Positions 44,470 through 53,515 of a stretch of 64,000 nucleotides of DNA are shown one piece after another. Positions within the stretch are counted from its first letter, which is position 1. Every line of letters starts with the position of its first letter. Origin of the DNA: CBDCPI01 sp965220245 (GTDB lineage: Bacteria; Chloroflexota; Dehalococcoidia; Lucifugimonadales; UBA3495); contig CBDCPI010000006.1 in NCBI GenBank assembly GCA_965220245.1, positions 124,001 through 188,000 on the forward strand, written 5' to 3'. A model generated the notes under the pieces. That model did no database searches and was not told the DNA's origin. It saw only the letters and a list, made by a program, of their open reading frames with translations. Both the position numbers and the translations under genes were made by a program.

Positions 44470-45897
44470 CTATTCTCCGTCTTGAGTCAACTCAGATTGC
44501 CGGGAAAGCAGGAAACGCTGCATCAAGTCCGCGTACCGTTCCCGCTGGGCTTCCAATGGGCTGATCTTGGTTAGGAAGTCCGCATTTACCTGGCGGCGCA
44601 ACCCGTTCATTTCGGATTCTTCCTCGGGCGTCAACGTTTCCTTTTCCCGAAGCTGCCGCAACCGGTCAGCCCGGTCAACCGTAAGTTGGTCAGTAGGCTC
44701 CTCCACGTCCATCAGCGTCCGCAGAATTTCGTCCGCCGTCCAGCCGATAACGTCTTCAGGGTGGGTGGATGCGGTGACTGTGCCGTTTTTGGGGTCCCGC
44801 TTCAGCAGGTGCACCTGCCCGGCTTTCAGCCCGGCCACCATAAAGGGAGAGTGGGTAGTGGCGAATATCTGCAACCCCGGAAAATGCTCCAGCAACGCCG
44901 GGATAACCCGCCGCTGCCAAGTCGGATGCAGGTGGTTCTCAATCTCGTCAATCAGCAGGATGGCCGGCTTCTTTTCCCAACCATCCTCCAATCCATAATG
45001 ACTAACCATCTTAAGCGCCAGCCATCGTATCCAGAGTAATGTCCCTTCCGTTCCTGAACTAAGATGGCCGAGGTATATCGGCACCGAGTCTGCGTCTTCA
45101 GGATATATGGCATAGGATGGTTCCTCCCAGATGGAAAGGTTCTCGAAATTGCGAGGGTCATTAGTATTTATTCCCATACCGCGAAGGATACGTATATTAT
45201 CTAGGTGAGCCTGTGGATGTTGCAGGTAACCTCGTACATCCGGCCCGGGTATGTAGTTATGCGTCTCCGAATCCCTGATCACTTCATCACAAATGATTTT
45301 GCTACAACTATCAGCCAATCTTCCGGCTTTCATCACATTGCCCCGTGCTTTAATTATAGATTCACTGGGTTCTTCAGGCCAAAGTTCTTCCGCGAACGCA
45401 TCGGAAGCGCACTTTAGACGCGCACCGCTGAAAGGCCCGTCCAAAATTTCGTCTGCTGTCTCTCCATAAGTGCCGGGGGCTTCTACGGCGGATATTCCAG
45501 GTAGCCCCACCCGAACAGAGTCTATATTAACCACAGACGGCTTTTCTTCGGGTATCACCGGTTCATTTCTTGTGCCAAGCCAATCTTCGCTAGCTGACAG
45601 AAAATTAGGCGGTCCAAATCTGGGTCGCTCTTCGTAGACGAGTTCATCGAATTCGTCATCATTAATCAGAAGCAACCTCAAGGGGCCCCGCCCCTGCGAA
45701 ATTGGCCTCTTGCTATTCTCATCCCGCCCAATGAGACAGTCGGCAAGCATTTGCAGCACGGTGCTTTTGCCGGACGCGTTTGGCCCGATGAACACATTCA
45801 CCCGTTCGTCAAACTTGAACGTAACCCGCTCTGTAAACGGTGGTACGCCACCCAAACTCATCCTGACGAGGTGCATGGCAGTCATCCCCTTGTTCAA
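44470..45897 (-). CDS. ptuA: AAA15/SMC-like ATPase, PtuA-like (Septu)
   Basis: 475 residues. N-terminal VFIGPNASGKSTVLQMLAD (Walker A), signature LGHLSSGTEGTLLWIRWLALKM, Walker B AILLIDEIENHLHPTWQRRVIPALLEHF, switch FATTHSPFMVAGL. A central insertion of about 170 residues lies between the two ATPase halves. The C-terminal 80 residues are charged helices. The pairing with an HNH gene is that of Septu (PtuA/PtuB) and of retron type I-A sets, but no reverse transcriptase is present. MNKGMTAMHL offers two ATG starts; the second may be used. Confidence 0.85.
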   Translation of the reverse strand: MNKGMTAMHLVRMSLGGVPPFTERVTFKFDERVNVFIGPNASGKSTVLQMLADCLIGRDENSKRPISQGRGPLRLLLINDDEFDELVYEERPRFGPPNFLSASEDWLGTRNEPVIPEEKPSVVNIDSVRVGLPGISAVEAPGTYGETADEILDGPFSGARLKCASDAFAEELWPEEPSESIIKARGNVMKAGRLADSCSKIICDEVIRDSETHNYIPGPDVRGYLQHPQAHLDNIRILRGMGINTNDPRNFENLSIWEEPSYAIYPEDADSVPIYLGHLSSGTEGTLLWIRWLALKMVSHYGLEDGWEKKPAILLIDEIENHLHPTWQRRVIPALLEHFPGLQIFATTHSPFMVAGLKAGQVHLLKRDPKNGTVTASTHPEDVIGWTADEILRTLMDVEEPTDQLTVDRADRLRQLREKETLTPEEESEMNGLRRQVNADFLTKISPLEAQRERYADLMQRFLLSRQSELTQDGE

Positions 45898-46199
45898 AGG
45901 TTTTGTGCGCCTAGTAATCCAACCACAACCAGGTCCACTCCCGTCTTAACGACGTGTTTATGCGCCGCCGCCCCTGGGTTGGCCAAGTGTACACCAACAG
46001 CATCGTATTCAGCACTGTCCGTCACAACAACGCATGAGGCATCGCTATCTACGGAGATTCCAGACCGCACCGGATGATTGCTCCCGGCAAGGCTAACATC
46101 CGGTACACTATCCCTACACCTCAGGACAGTCCAATCAGGGGTGGAGATGTGGAGAAAATCGCGCTTAGCGGCCCGGTTCTGTCTACAGTACGTACAGGT
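45898..46199. other. region between the Septu-like pair and tRNA-Gln
   Basis: A minus-strand frame (45894-46259) gives some protein-like sequence (VPDVSLAGSNHPVRSGI, CVVVTDSAEYDAVGV) but it overlaps both the tRNA and the ATPase start and has no family. I leave it uncalled. This is the right edge of the defence island. Confidence 0.35.
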
Positions 46200-46273
46200 T
46201 GGCTGGGGATGGAGGATTCGAACCTCCGATACCTGATCCAGAGTCAGGCGTCTTACCACTAGACTAATCCCCA
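46200..46273 (-). tRNA. tRNA-Gln (CTG)
   Basis: Minus strand: acceptor TGGGGAT/ATCCCCA, D arm TAGTCTAGTGGTAAGACG, anticodon arm CCTGA-CTCTGGA-TCAGG with CTG, T arm GGAGGTTCGAATCCTCC, discriminator G and encoded CCA. It borders the defence island and is a plausible integration site. Confidence 0.95.
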
Positions 46274-46568
46274 GGGTGATGTGGGGAGCCTCGAATTCTA
46301 GAGGCCGGTGAGCGGAACGGGTTAGGTAGTATTGGGAAGACTTTCAATAGTTGCCAGGCCGGCCGGGTATTTCCGGTTGGGGGTTTATGGTATCAATTGG
46401 CGGGCTAAAGAGCAAACCTAGATATGACGGAGGAGGCGCGCTGCGCTTGACAACTTTCCTCTTTTGTAACAGAATCGGGGCGTCACTACGTAGGGCCGTG
46501 ACCCAATTTGCCTGCGGGCCTTCCCCGGTTGGGGTGGGCGAGATTGAACGAAAAAGAGGAAAACTTAA

Positions 46569-47366
46569 ATGACAACGACTAGAAGCGCCAACGAGTCCAG
46601 TGTCCAAGTAAGAGGTACCGAAGTCCAAATGTTCTCCGGGGGCTCTGGTCCTGCGCTGCTTTACATCCACGGGGCGGGCGGGAATTCCGGCTGGGCCCCT
46701 TACCACGAAGAATTGGCGCGCAACTATACGGTTTACGCTCCTTCGTTGCCGGGCTTTAATGGAACGGCCCGTCCCGGTTGGGTGTCCACGATAACCGACG
46801 TAGCCCACTTTACCCAGGACTTGGCAGGGACTCTGGGCCTGGAACGGTACATCCTGATGGGTTCCTCCATGGGCGGTTGGGTAGCCGCCGAAATGGCCGC
46901 CATGGGCGACAGCAACATCAGGGGGCTGGTCCTAATCGACGCCGCCGGGATCAAACCGCAGAATTCCGAGATCTCCGAGATATTCATGGTTGGGTCCGAG
47001 ACCCGGCTTCAGCAGCGGTTCTACGACACCTCGCAGGTGGAAAATTACGAACAGTACGCCCGAGAGTTGACGCCGGAGGAGGCTAATCAGGACCATGCCA
47101 ACCGGGAGATGGCTTCCCGGTTGTGCTGGCGGCCTTATCTGCACAACCCCAGCTTGCCCCACTACTTGGGCAAAGTCTCCACTCCGGCCTTGGTCGTCTG
47201 GGGCCGCCAGGACGCCATTATCCCAGTAGAATGCGGCGAGCTGTACCAACAAGCTCTGGGGAACGCCACTCTAAGGGTTATCGACCACTGCGGCCATTCC
47301 CCCCAGATCGAGCGGTCTCAGGACTTCCAAAGCGCCGTATCGGAGTTCCTGTCGGGGCTAGGCTAG
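46569..47366 (+). CDS. alpha/beta hydrolase
   Basis: 265 residues. Oxyanion region LLYIHGAGGNSGWAPY, nucleophile elbow LMGSSMGGWVAAEMA (Ser), ALVVWGRQDAIIPV (Asp), and DHCGHSPQIERSQDF (His): a full triad. Short cap domain with RFYDTSQVENYEQYARELTPEE. Close relatives act on C-C bonds of ring-cleavage products or on esters; no aromatic-degradation neighbours confirm this. AAAGAGGAAA precedes the ATG. A strong terminator follows 38 bases after the stop. Confidence 0.9.
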   Translation: MTTTRSANESSVQVRGTEVQMFSGGSGPALLYIHGAGGNSGWAPYHEELARNYTVYAPSLPGFNGTARPGWVSTITDVAHFTQDLAGTLGLERYILMGSSMGGWVAAEMAAMGDSNIRGLVLIDAAGIKPQNSEISEIFMVGSETRLQQRFYDTSQVENYEQYARELTPEEANQDHANREMASRLCWRPYLHNPSLPHYLGKVSTPALVVWGRQDAIIPVECGELYQQALGNATLRVIDHCGHSPQIERSQDFQSAVSEFLSGLG

Positions 47367-47404
47367 CTCTTAAACCAGCGCCAAACCCAAGTAAACTAAA
47401 GCAA

Positions 47405-47440
47405 AACAAGGGCCCCGCGCTGCGGGGCCCTTGTTTATTC
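47405..47440 (+). terminator. intrinsic terminator after the alpha/beta hydrolase
   Basis: 14-bp perfect stem AACAAGGGCCCCGC/GCGGGGCCCTTGTT with GCT loop, then TTATTC. The symmetric stem could also serve the minus-strand CoA transferase gene that ends nearby, but it lies beyond a GC-rich repeat from that gene. Confidence 0.9.
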
Positions 47441-47524
47441 AGTCTATCCAGCCCCGGTCCTTCGACTCCGCTCCCTCTGGTCGCTTCGCTCAGGATGAGC
47501 GGACTTTTTCACAAGCTCTGATGG

Positions 47525-48793
47525 TCAACCGACTATGCCAGCGTCTCTCCAGCGGTCAATAACTTCAGGCTCGTAACCCAGTTCCCGCAACACCTCTGTT
47601 GTATGCTCGCCCAAAGCCGGCGGACCCGAGGGTTTCGACAATGGGGTCTCGCTGAAGCTGGTCAGCGGGCCGACCATCAACACCTTCCCGGCATCCCGGT
47701 GCTCCACATCGGCAACCAATCCGGCTGCTTTTACTTGAGGATCGTCGACCAACTCCTCGATAAAGCGGACCGGGCCAGCGGGGATGCCGCGCTCCTCCAG
47801 TACCTCCAGCCACTGGGCCACGGATTTCTGGCGGAAAACGTCCTGCGCTTTTACTTCCAGTTCTCTGGCAAAGGCTTTCGAGGCCGGCGCGTCCGGGTCG
47901 TAGCCCGGCGCAAAACGAATGTCCGTCAACTCCAAGACTTCAAGCAGTCGGCGGCGCAGCGGGTCGCTCAAGCAACCGACCGCAATAGCGCCGTCTTGGG
48001 CCGAAAATACCCGGTAGTAGATATTACCCGGCGGCGGTTCGTGGGTAGCCTGGTATAAGGTTAGTATCTCCTCGTAGGAGGCTGACGCCGCCCGCAAGGC
48101 CGAGAGTTGCTCCAAGGTCTGCTCGCGGACGGACCGGTCGAGGGACTCAACTTGGAGAAAGCGCATCCCCATTAAAGCAAGGGTGGAGCCCAAGAGAGTG
48201 GCTTCCACCCTCTGGCCTTTGCCGGTGCGCTCTCGGGCGAACAACGCGGCGCAAACCGACCAAGCCAAGCAAAACCCCGACGTGACGTCGATCAGCGGCG
48301 TCGACCAAACGTGCTGCGGAGTCCCGTCGGCCAGTTTGCCCTCGGCGGCCATGAGGCCGGAAATGGCTTGCAAGACTACGTCATAACCCGGACGGTGAGC
48401 ATCCGGGCCTTGGCGTCCGTAGGCAGTCAGGTCGCAATAGATAAGTCGCGGGTTAATGGCGGCTAGGTCCTCGTAGCTCAAATTAAGCTTGGCGACTACG
48501 TCGGGGCGGTAATTTACCAAGACCACGTCGGTATCCGGCAGCAAGCGCGATATAACATCCTTAGCTTCCGAGGTAGTCAGGTCTAGAGTGACGCCACGTT
48601 TGCCCCGGTTGTATGACATGAAGGGCCGGCCTTCCGAGGGTAAAAAGGACTGCACGAATCGCCACGGGTCCCCCCAAGGCGGCTCCACTTTTATTACCTC
48701 GGCGCCCAAGTCGGCCAGAAGCATTCCCGCCAACGGACCGGCAATGATCTCAGTAAACTCGACTACCTTGACTCCAGCCAGAGGTCCGGACAT
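47525..48793 (-). CDS. CaiB/BaiF family (class III) CoA transferase
   Basis: About 422 residues from ATG 48793 (GGGAGAAG upstream); the frame is open to 48841. LAGVKVVEFTEIIAGPLAGMLLADLGAEVIKVEPPWGDPWR holds the family start with the glycine-rich turn, then SYNRGKRGVTLDL, DVVLVNYRPDVVAKLNL, YCDLTAYGRQGP and RPGYDVVLQAISGLM. The catalytic Asp expected in the middle is within RPGYDVV. Enzymes of this class move CoA between carboxylic acids; SAR202-type genomes carry many. Substrate unknown. Confidence 0.93.
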   Translation of the reverse strand: MSGPLAGVKVVEFTEIIAGPLAGMLLADLGAEVIKVEPPWGDPWRFVQSFLPSEGRPFMSYNRGKRGVTLDLTTSEAKDVISRLLPDTDVVLVNYRPDVVAKLNLSYEDLAAINPRLIYCDLTAYGRQGPDAHRPGYDVVLQAISGLMAAEGKLADGTPQHVWSTPLIDVTSGFCLAWSVCAALFARERTGKGQRVEATLLGSTLALMGMRFLQVESLDRSVREQTLEQLSALRAASASYEEILTLYQATHEPPPGNIYYRVFSAQDGAIAVGCLSDPLRRRLLEVLELTDIRFAPGYDPDAPASKAFARELEVKAQDVFRQKSVAQWLEVLEERGIPAGPVRFIEELVDDPQVKAAGLVADVEHRDAGKVLMVGPLTSFSETPLSKPSGPPALGEHTTEVLRELGYEPEVIDRWRDAGIVG

Positions 48794-48970
48794 GCTAACT
48801 TCTCCCTGTCGGCTCGGGTGTGCCCTCGGATGTCGTGGCATCGCCGCTCAAAAATAGCTGCCGACTATTTGCGTCGGGTTGACAACGCACCAAGGATTAT
48901 AGTCGGGAGGAGTAATTGGCCGCCAGTTGGGTCCGTTTTAGGTACCCACTCATGGTATAATAAGCACAGT

Positions 48971-49047
48971 CGGGGCGTAGCGCAGCCCGGTAGCGCACCT
49001 GCATGGGGTGCAGGGGGCCCCCGGTTCAAATCCGGGCGCCCCGACCA
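48971..49047 (+). tRNA. tRNA-Pro (GGG)
   Basis: Acceptor CGGGGCG/CGCCCCG, D arm TAGCGCAGCCCGGTAGCGCA, anticodon arm CCTGC-ATGGGGT-GCAGG with GGG at 34-36, T arm CCCGGTTCAAATCCGGG, discriminator A with encoded CCA. Confidence 0.95.
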
Positions 49048-49166
49048 TCCATCATTGCTCCATCGAGTCTTGGCATTAATCCCCCCGAGCCGCGGCGTAG
49101 CCTTTCCTTAAGTAATCACGCGATTGGGTATGACTTTTTGCTAATGGGTTTGACTCGGGAATAAGG

Positions 49167-50599
49167 ATGGGAATCCTCAGCAATTACCGGGCTGTGGTAG
49201 GTACCCGGGCCCGCCGGGAAGTGGTTATGGCCATGACCGGCGGACAGCTCTTGGTGCAGCTATCCAGTATGCCGGTGACCTTGGCCCTCCCCAGCATAGC
49301 CCGCAACTTCGATGCTTCTATCGAAGACGCCGCTTGGATTGTCATCGTCAACCTTCTGGTGCTGGGCAGCACGGTGTTTCTGGGCGCCAGGTTGGGCGAC
49401 CGCTACGGACATCCCAAAATGTTCTTCATCGGCGCCATAATCATCACGGTGGCCGCAGTCTTTATTTCCGCCGCCCAAAACTTGGAGCAAGTGATCATCT
49501 TCCGCGGGCTACAGGGTCTTGGGGCCGGGCCTATGCTTTCCCGATAACCGGTTCCAGGTTGGGGACCCTGATCGGCTTGGGGCTTTTCGGCGTTTTCTTG
49601 GAGTTTCTGAGCTGGCGGCTGGTGTTTCTTACGATGCTGCCCATCGGCCTGATAGCGATAAAGGGCAGTCTCCCGGTACTGAAACAAAACAAAGAGTCGC
49701 GGCTGGAGAACCCTGGCCGCATTGACTTCTTGGGCGCGGGCCTACTGGTAGCCACGGCTTCGGTGTTTCTCTTGTCGGGGATGCACGTCCACGGCGGCGA
49801 GGAGTCCTTCACCAGCTCCGACGCCCTTTCCTACCATGTCCCGATGCACCTGCTGTTCTTGGGACTGCTGGCCTTCTTTATCGTCGTCGAGCGCAAAGTT
49901 GAGCAGCCTTTCGTAGACTTTCGCCACTTCCGGGAAAAGTACTTCTCGCTGGCCCTCATCTCCAACGTCATGTTCCACTTGTCGATGCTGGCGACCTTCA
50001 TTCTGGTCCCGGTGATGATTGAGGAGGGCAAGGGACTTTCCCCGATTTGGGTGACGGTGGTCTTGTTCCCTCATCAGTCCTTTGGGCTGTTCATGCCCAT
50101 TATCGCGGGGAACATCCACGACAAGTACAACCCCAAGCTGCTCCGTCCGGCTTGTATGGTTTCCATCGCCACTGGCTTTGTGTTATTGGGGCTGTTCGCC
50201 GGGCCGCTGTCCGTCTGGTTTATCCCCTTCCTGCTTTTCCCGATTTCTTTGGGCACCAACGCCTTCAATACCGTCAATAACGCCACGGTGATGAGCACGC
50301 TGCCGGTGGAACACCGGGGATTCGCTTCGGGGATGCTGGAAACGACGCGAGACTTGGGCCATGCCTTGGGGGCCACGTTATCGTCCATCGTGATGGCCAT
50401 GGTCTTGCCGTCGACCATCGCGCTGATGACCTCATCGGAGTCCCAGTCGTTCTACATCAAAGGCTTCCAAATCGCGGCGCTGATGGTGGTGTCGATAATG
50501 CTGGCCGGGGCCGTGATTAACAGCTTCCACAAGCCGCTTTCCGGTCCCGGGCGGCAGACGCCGGCGCCTCAAGCGGGCGCGTCCTCGGGGAATGACTAG
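49167..50599 (+). pseudogene. MFS transporter (DHA2-like) with internal deletion and frameshift
   Basis: 49167-49547 encodes TM1-4 (QLLVQLSSMPVTLALPSIARNF, RLGDRYGHPKMF motif A, RGLQGLGAGPM), then stops. From about 49550 a different frame continues with SRLGTLIGLGLFGVFLEFLSWRLVFLTMLPIG and the remaining segments to 50599. About 25-30 residues normally linking TM4 and TM5 are missing at the join, so deletion and not just a base slip broke the gene. It lies 120 bases after tRNA-Pro. Confidence 0.78.
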
Positions 50600-50637
50600 G
50601 AGGGTGTGTGACAAGTTCCCTCTCCTGCCGGGCTTAT

Positions 50638-50896
50638 AGGGGTAGGTATCCTCATTCCGTCGTTCCGGCGCAGGCCGGAACCTAGAGGCGGGGCCACCTT
50701 CGAACGCATACGAAGCAGAACCGGTGGTGTGACGTACTCTTACCGCAACCCGGAAAAAATTCCCTGCGTATACCTCCGCGCCAGCCAGAGAAACGGGACG
50801 CTGTACATGCGGATACTCTGAACACCTGGAGGTGCGCCCCCATCCCCTGGGTTCCGGCCTACGCCGGAACGACGGAGCAAACAAATACCTACCCCT
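50638..50896. repeat. MITE-like inverted repeat, family D
   Basis: Ends AGGGGTAGGTAT (50638) and ATACCTACCCCT (50885-50896) are perfect inverted repeats. Inside them ccgtcgttccggcgcaggccggaac and its near-perfect complement form a second pair. About 150 bp of centre without a gene. Arms flank sequence ctcctgccggg on both sides, perhaps an older host repeat. Confidence 0.7.
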
Positions 50897-51030
50897 GTCA
50901 GCTCCTGCCGGGAGAGGGTTAGGGCGATTCCTGCTGTGGGCTGCGTTTGGATACTGTCAGCATTTCCCCTAATACACGCTCTAAAGAGGAGGTAGCTGGT
51001 CTAGGGAAGACCTGGGGGGAACTCGTCCGG

Positions 51031-52008
51031 CTAGGGCTCCGGCGCCACGTCCAGAGTCACGTTTCCGATAGCGCCGCCTTCCACCGCCCGATGGGCTTCG
51101 GCCACCGATTCCAGACCGTAACGGGGCCCCAAGAGGTGGGTTAGCTGGCCGGCTTCCACCAACCGGGTTATGTCGGCCACGGCGGCATCTTTGGCAAGCT
51201 CGGGCATGTCGTAGACCAGCACGAACCGCAGGTTAATGTTGCTGGCGTTGAATTGCACTGGTGGTTGGGGAGGATTCCCGGCGGCGTAGACCGCCAGCAC
51301 CCCGTTGGAGGCTAAAATCTCCCGGCTGACGTTGTAGTTACCGGAAAAGTCCACCTCTACGATATGGTCAACGCCAGTGCCGCCGGTAAGGTCGGCGACC
51401 CGTTGCGCCACATCCTCGGTGCGATAGTTCACCACATTGTCAGCCCCGGCGGCTTTGGCTATGTCCGCTTTATGGTCGGAGCTTACCGTGGAGATCACCC
51501 GAGCCCCACTCAGCTTGGCCAGTTGCACCGCATAGTTGCCGACGGCCCCGGCGCCGCCGGGCACCAGGACCGTTTTCCCGGCAACGGGGCCATCGGCGAA
51601 TAGGCACCGGTGGGCCGTCATTGCCGGTACGCCCAAACAAGCGCCCTCGGTAAAGGTGGTGTTGGCGGGCAGCGGGATAGCCCGGTGCGCCGGTTGCACG
51701 GTGTAGTCGGCGGCGGTCCCAAAGGGCCTCCCGAATTGGGCTTGGTAGAGCCAGACCCGTTCACCCAGCCGGGACTCCGGCACCCCGGGACCAACCCGGT
51801 CGATGACTCCGGCCCCGTCTTGGTGCGGCACCACTCGAGAAAACTCCATGGACCGGGTCAGCCCCTGTCTTCTTTTCCAGTCCGACGGATTGATTCCGGA
51901 GGAGATTATCCGGACCCGGACCTCGTCCGGCCCAGGCTCCGGATCGGGCATTTCACCGGTGCTAAGGACGTCGGCGCCGCCGTTACGCTCGTACCATACT
52001 GCTTTCAT
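51031..52008 (-). CDS. zinc-independent MDR/quinone oxidoreductase-like protein
   Basis: About 325 residues from ATG 52008 (frame open to 52068). MKAVWYERNGGADVLSTGEMPDPEPGPDEVRVRI is the typical QOR N terminus (split here by strand); NADPH-binding VLVPGGAGAVGNYAVQLAKLSGARVI; C-terminal ITRLVEAGQL and VAEAHRAVEGG. No catalytic-zinc ligands. Reduces quinones or enones using NADPH; precise substrate not readable. First of a same-strand group with two LLM enzymes and a MetE-like protein, although gaps of 150-200 bases make one operon uncertain. Confidence 0.9.
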   Translation of the reverse strand: MKAVWYERNGGADVLSTGEMPDPEPGPDEVRVRIISSGINPSDWKRRQGLTRSMEFSRVVPHQDGAGVIDRVGPGVPESRLGERVWLYQAQFGRPFGTAADYTVQPAHRAIPLPANTTFTEGACLGVPAMTAHRCLFADGPVAGKTVLVPGGAGAVGNYAVQLAKLSGARVISTVSSDHKADIAKAAGADNVVNYRTEDVAQRVADLTGGTGVDHIVEVDFSGNYNVSREILASNGVLAVYAAGNPPQPPVQFNASNINLRFVLVYDMPELAKDAAVADITRLVEAGQLTHLLGPRYGLESVAEAHRAVEGGAIGNVTLDVAPEP

Positions 52009-52069
52009 CGCTGCGTCTATTACCTGTGATGAATTGAGGCCCGCCGCCGTCTTGGATGGTGTCTCCAAA

Positions 52070-52098
52070 ATTCCCTGGCCCTCTGGGAGAGGGCCAGG
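52070..52098. repeat. GC-rich hairpin CCCTGGCCCTCT/AGAGGGCCAGGG
   Basis: 12-bp arms with a GGG-type loop, then a second pyrimidine-rich unit (cctcatcccaaccctctcccc). Resembles dispersed REP-like DNA found in such genomes. Without a T-run it is a weak terminator candidate between the LLM gene stop and the MDR gene start. Confidence 0.5.
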
Positions 52099-52217
52099 GT
52101 GAGGGCCGTTCTAGCGGTGAAATACCTTGGCCGTCGTCAGGCATTCCCCTCATCCCAACCCTCTCCCCAAAAGGAGAAGGGGCTTTTGAAACACCCTCTC
52201 AGGCCGCCGGAATCGGC

Positions 52218-53387
52218 TTAGTTGTTGCGCCCGGCCCAAGTCTGCCGGGCGGTATCCAAGGCCCGGTTCCGGCCAGCCATCAACACGTCCCGGCGCTCGT
52301 AGGCCCATTGGTTGGAGGCGGCGGTGCTGGCCGTAGTGCCTTGGAAGGCGGGCATTACGTAGCGGGCCATTAGCTCGTAGCTGTGGAGCATCTTTTCCCG
52401 AGGGGCCCAGTCTATGGTCTGCACCATGAAGCCGCCAAAGCCGCCGCTCTTCTCTCCCAACCGCTTGATCCCTTCAATACAGTCGTCGGGAGTGCCGACT
52501 ATCCAAGCGCCGGTGTCCACCATGTTATCGATTATTTCTTCCAGGGGGCAGTCCAGCGGCGGCCGGCCCATGGTGTGCTCGAAATATTCCCGGTGGTAGC
52601 GCCCGGCCCCGATCCGGGCATCATTCATGGCCTCTTTTCGGGACTCGGCCAAGTGAACCGGGAGCACCAGGCGCCACTCGTGACGGTCCATGGTTTTTCC
52701 GTGCTCTGCCGCTGACTCTTCGGCTACATCCCAGAGGAATTTCAGGTCGGCTTCTTGGCTCGATGAAGGGTCGCGGGGCACAGTGATGGTCAAAACCGGG
52801 GCTCCGTATTTGCCAGCCAAAGCCACCCCGGAGGGCGACTGTACCGAGGCCACTGCAATGGGCATGTGGGGTCGTTGAAAGGGCCTCAATTGCAGCATCG
52901 CCTCTTTAAGCTCGAACCAGTCGCTCTTATAGGTAATAGGCTCGGGGTCGGTGAATAGCCGCAGCACCACCCCCAAGGCTTCGTCCATCCTTATCCGCTG
53001 GGTGGTCGAGTCGATCCCCATCATGTAGGCGTCGCCGGGAAGCGCGCCGGGGCCGACCCCCATCATCACCCGGCCGTGGGACATGTGGTCGAGCTGCACC
53101 ATCCGGTTGGCCACCATAAAGGGATGGTGGTAGGGCAAGCTAATAACCCCGGTGCCCAGCTTGATGTGCCGGGTCCGGTCCGCGGCCACCGCCATGAACA
53201 TTTCCGGGGAAGAGATGGTCTCCCACCCGGCGCTGTGGTGCTCGCCGATCCACGCCTCGTCAAAGCCTAGATAGTCCAACCATTGGACCAACTCCATGTC
53301 CCGGTCGATGGCCAGCGTAGGGTTTTCTCCGACCCGGTGGAACGGGCCCATGAATATTCCGAACTTCATCCGGTCTGGAAAGTTCAT
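52218..53387 (-). CDS. LLM class flavin-dependent oxidoreductase (luciferase-like), gene 1
   Basis: About 389 residues from ATG 53387; a further ATG at 53369 is equally possible. TIM-barrel luciferase-like pattern: MKFGIFMGPFHRVGENPTL, YLGFDEAWIGEHHSAGWETISSPEMF, IKLGTGVISLPYHHPFMVANRMVQLDHMSHGRVMMGVGPG (in parts), and NMVDTGAWIVGTPDDCIEGI. Uses FMN or F420 to oxygenate or oxidise small molecules. Such paralogues are abundant in SAR202, which fits the inferred host. Substrate unknown. Confidence 0.9.
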   Translation of the reverse strand: MNFPDRMKFGIFMGPFHRVGENPTLAIDRDMELVQWLDYLGFDEAWIGEHHSAGWETISSPEMFMAVAADRTRHIKLGTGVISLPYHHPFMVANRMVQLDHMSHGRVMMGVGPGALPGDAYMMGIDSTTQRIRMDEALGVVLRLFTDPEPITYKSDWFELKEAMLQLRPFQRPHMPIAVASVQSPSGVALAGKYGAPVLTITVPRDPSSSQEADLKFLWDVAEESAAEHGKTMDRHEWRLVLPVHLAESRKEAMNDARIGAGRYHREYFEHTMGRPPLDCPLEEIIDNMVDTGAWIVGTPDDCIEGIKRLGEKSGGFGGFMVQTIDWAPREKMLHSYELMARYVMPAFQGTTASTAASNQWAYERRDVLMAGRNRALDTARQTWAGRNN

Positions 53388-53515
53388 TCTAGAACACACT
53401 CCTGTCAAGCTTGATGAAGGTTCTGCTCCAATCTCCTCCACATTATAGGAGACACCGGGGCTTTGGCAATGATGGGCCAGAAAGGCCCTGGGGTGAGCGA
53501 ATGGTTGACTGGGTT

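Noticed and set aside
45894..46259. 121-codon minus-strand frame next to the Septu-like genes
   Set aside because: Overlaps tRNA-Gln and the ATPase start, no recognisable family; left uncalled.
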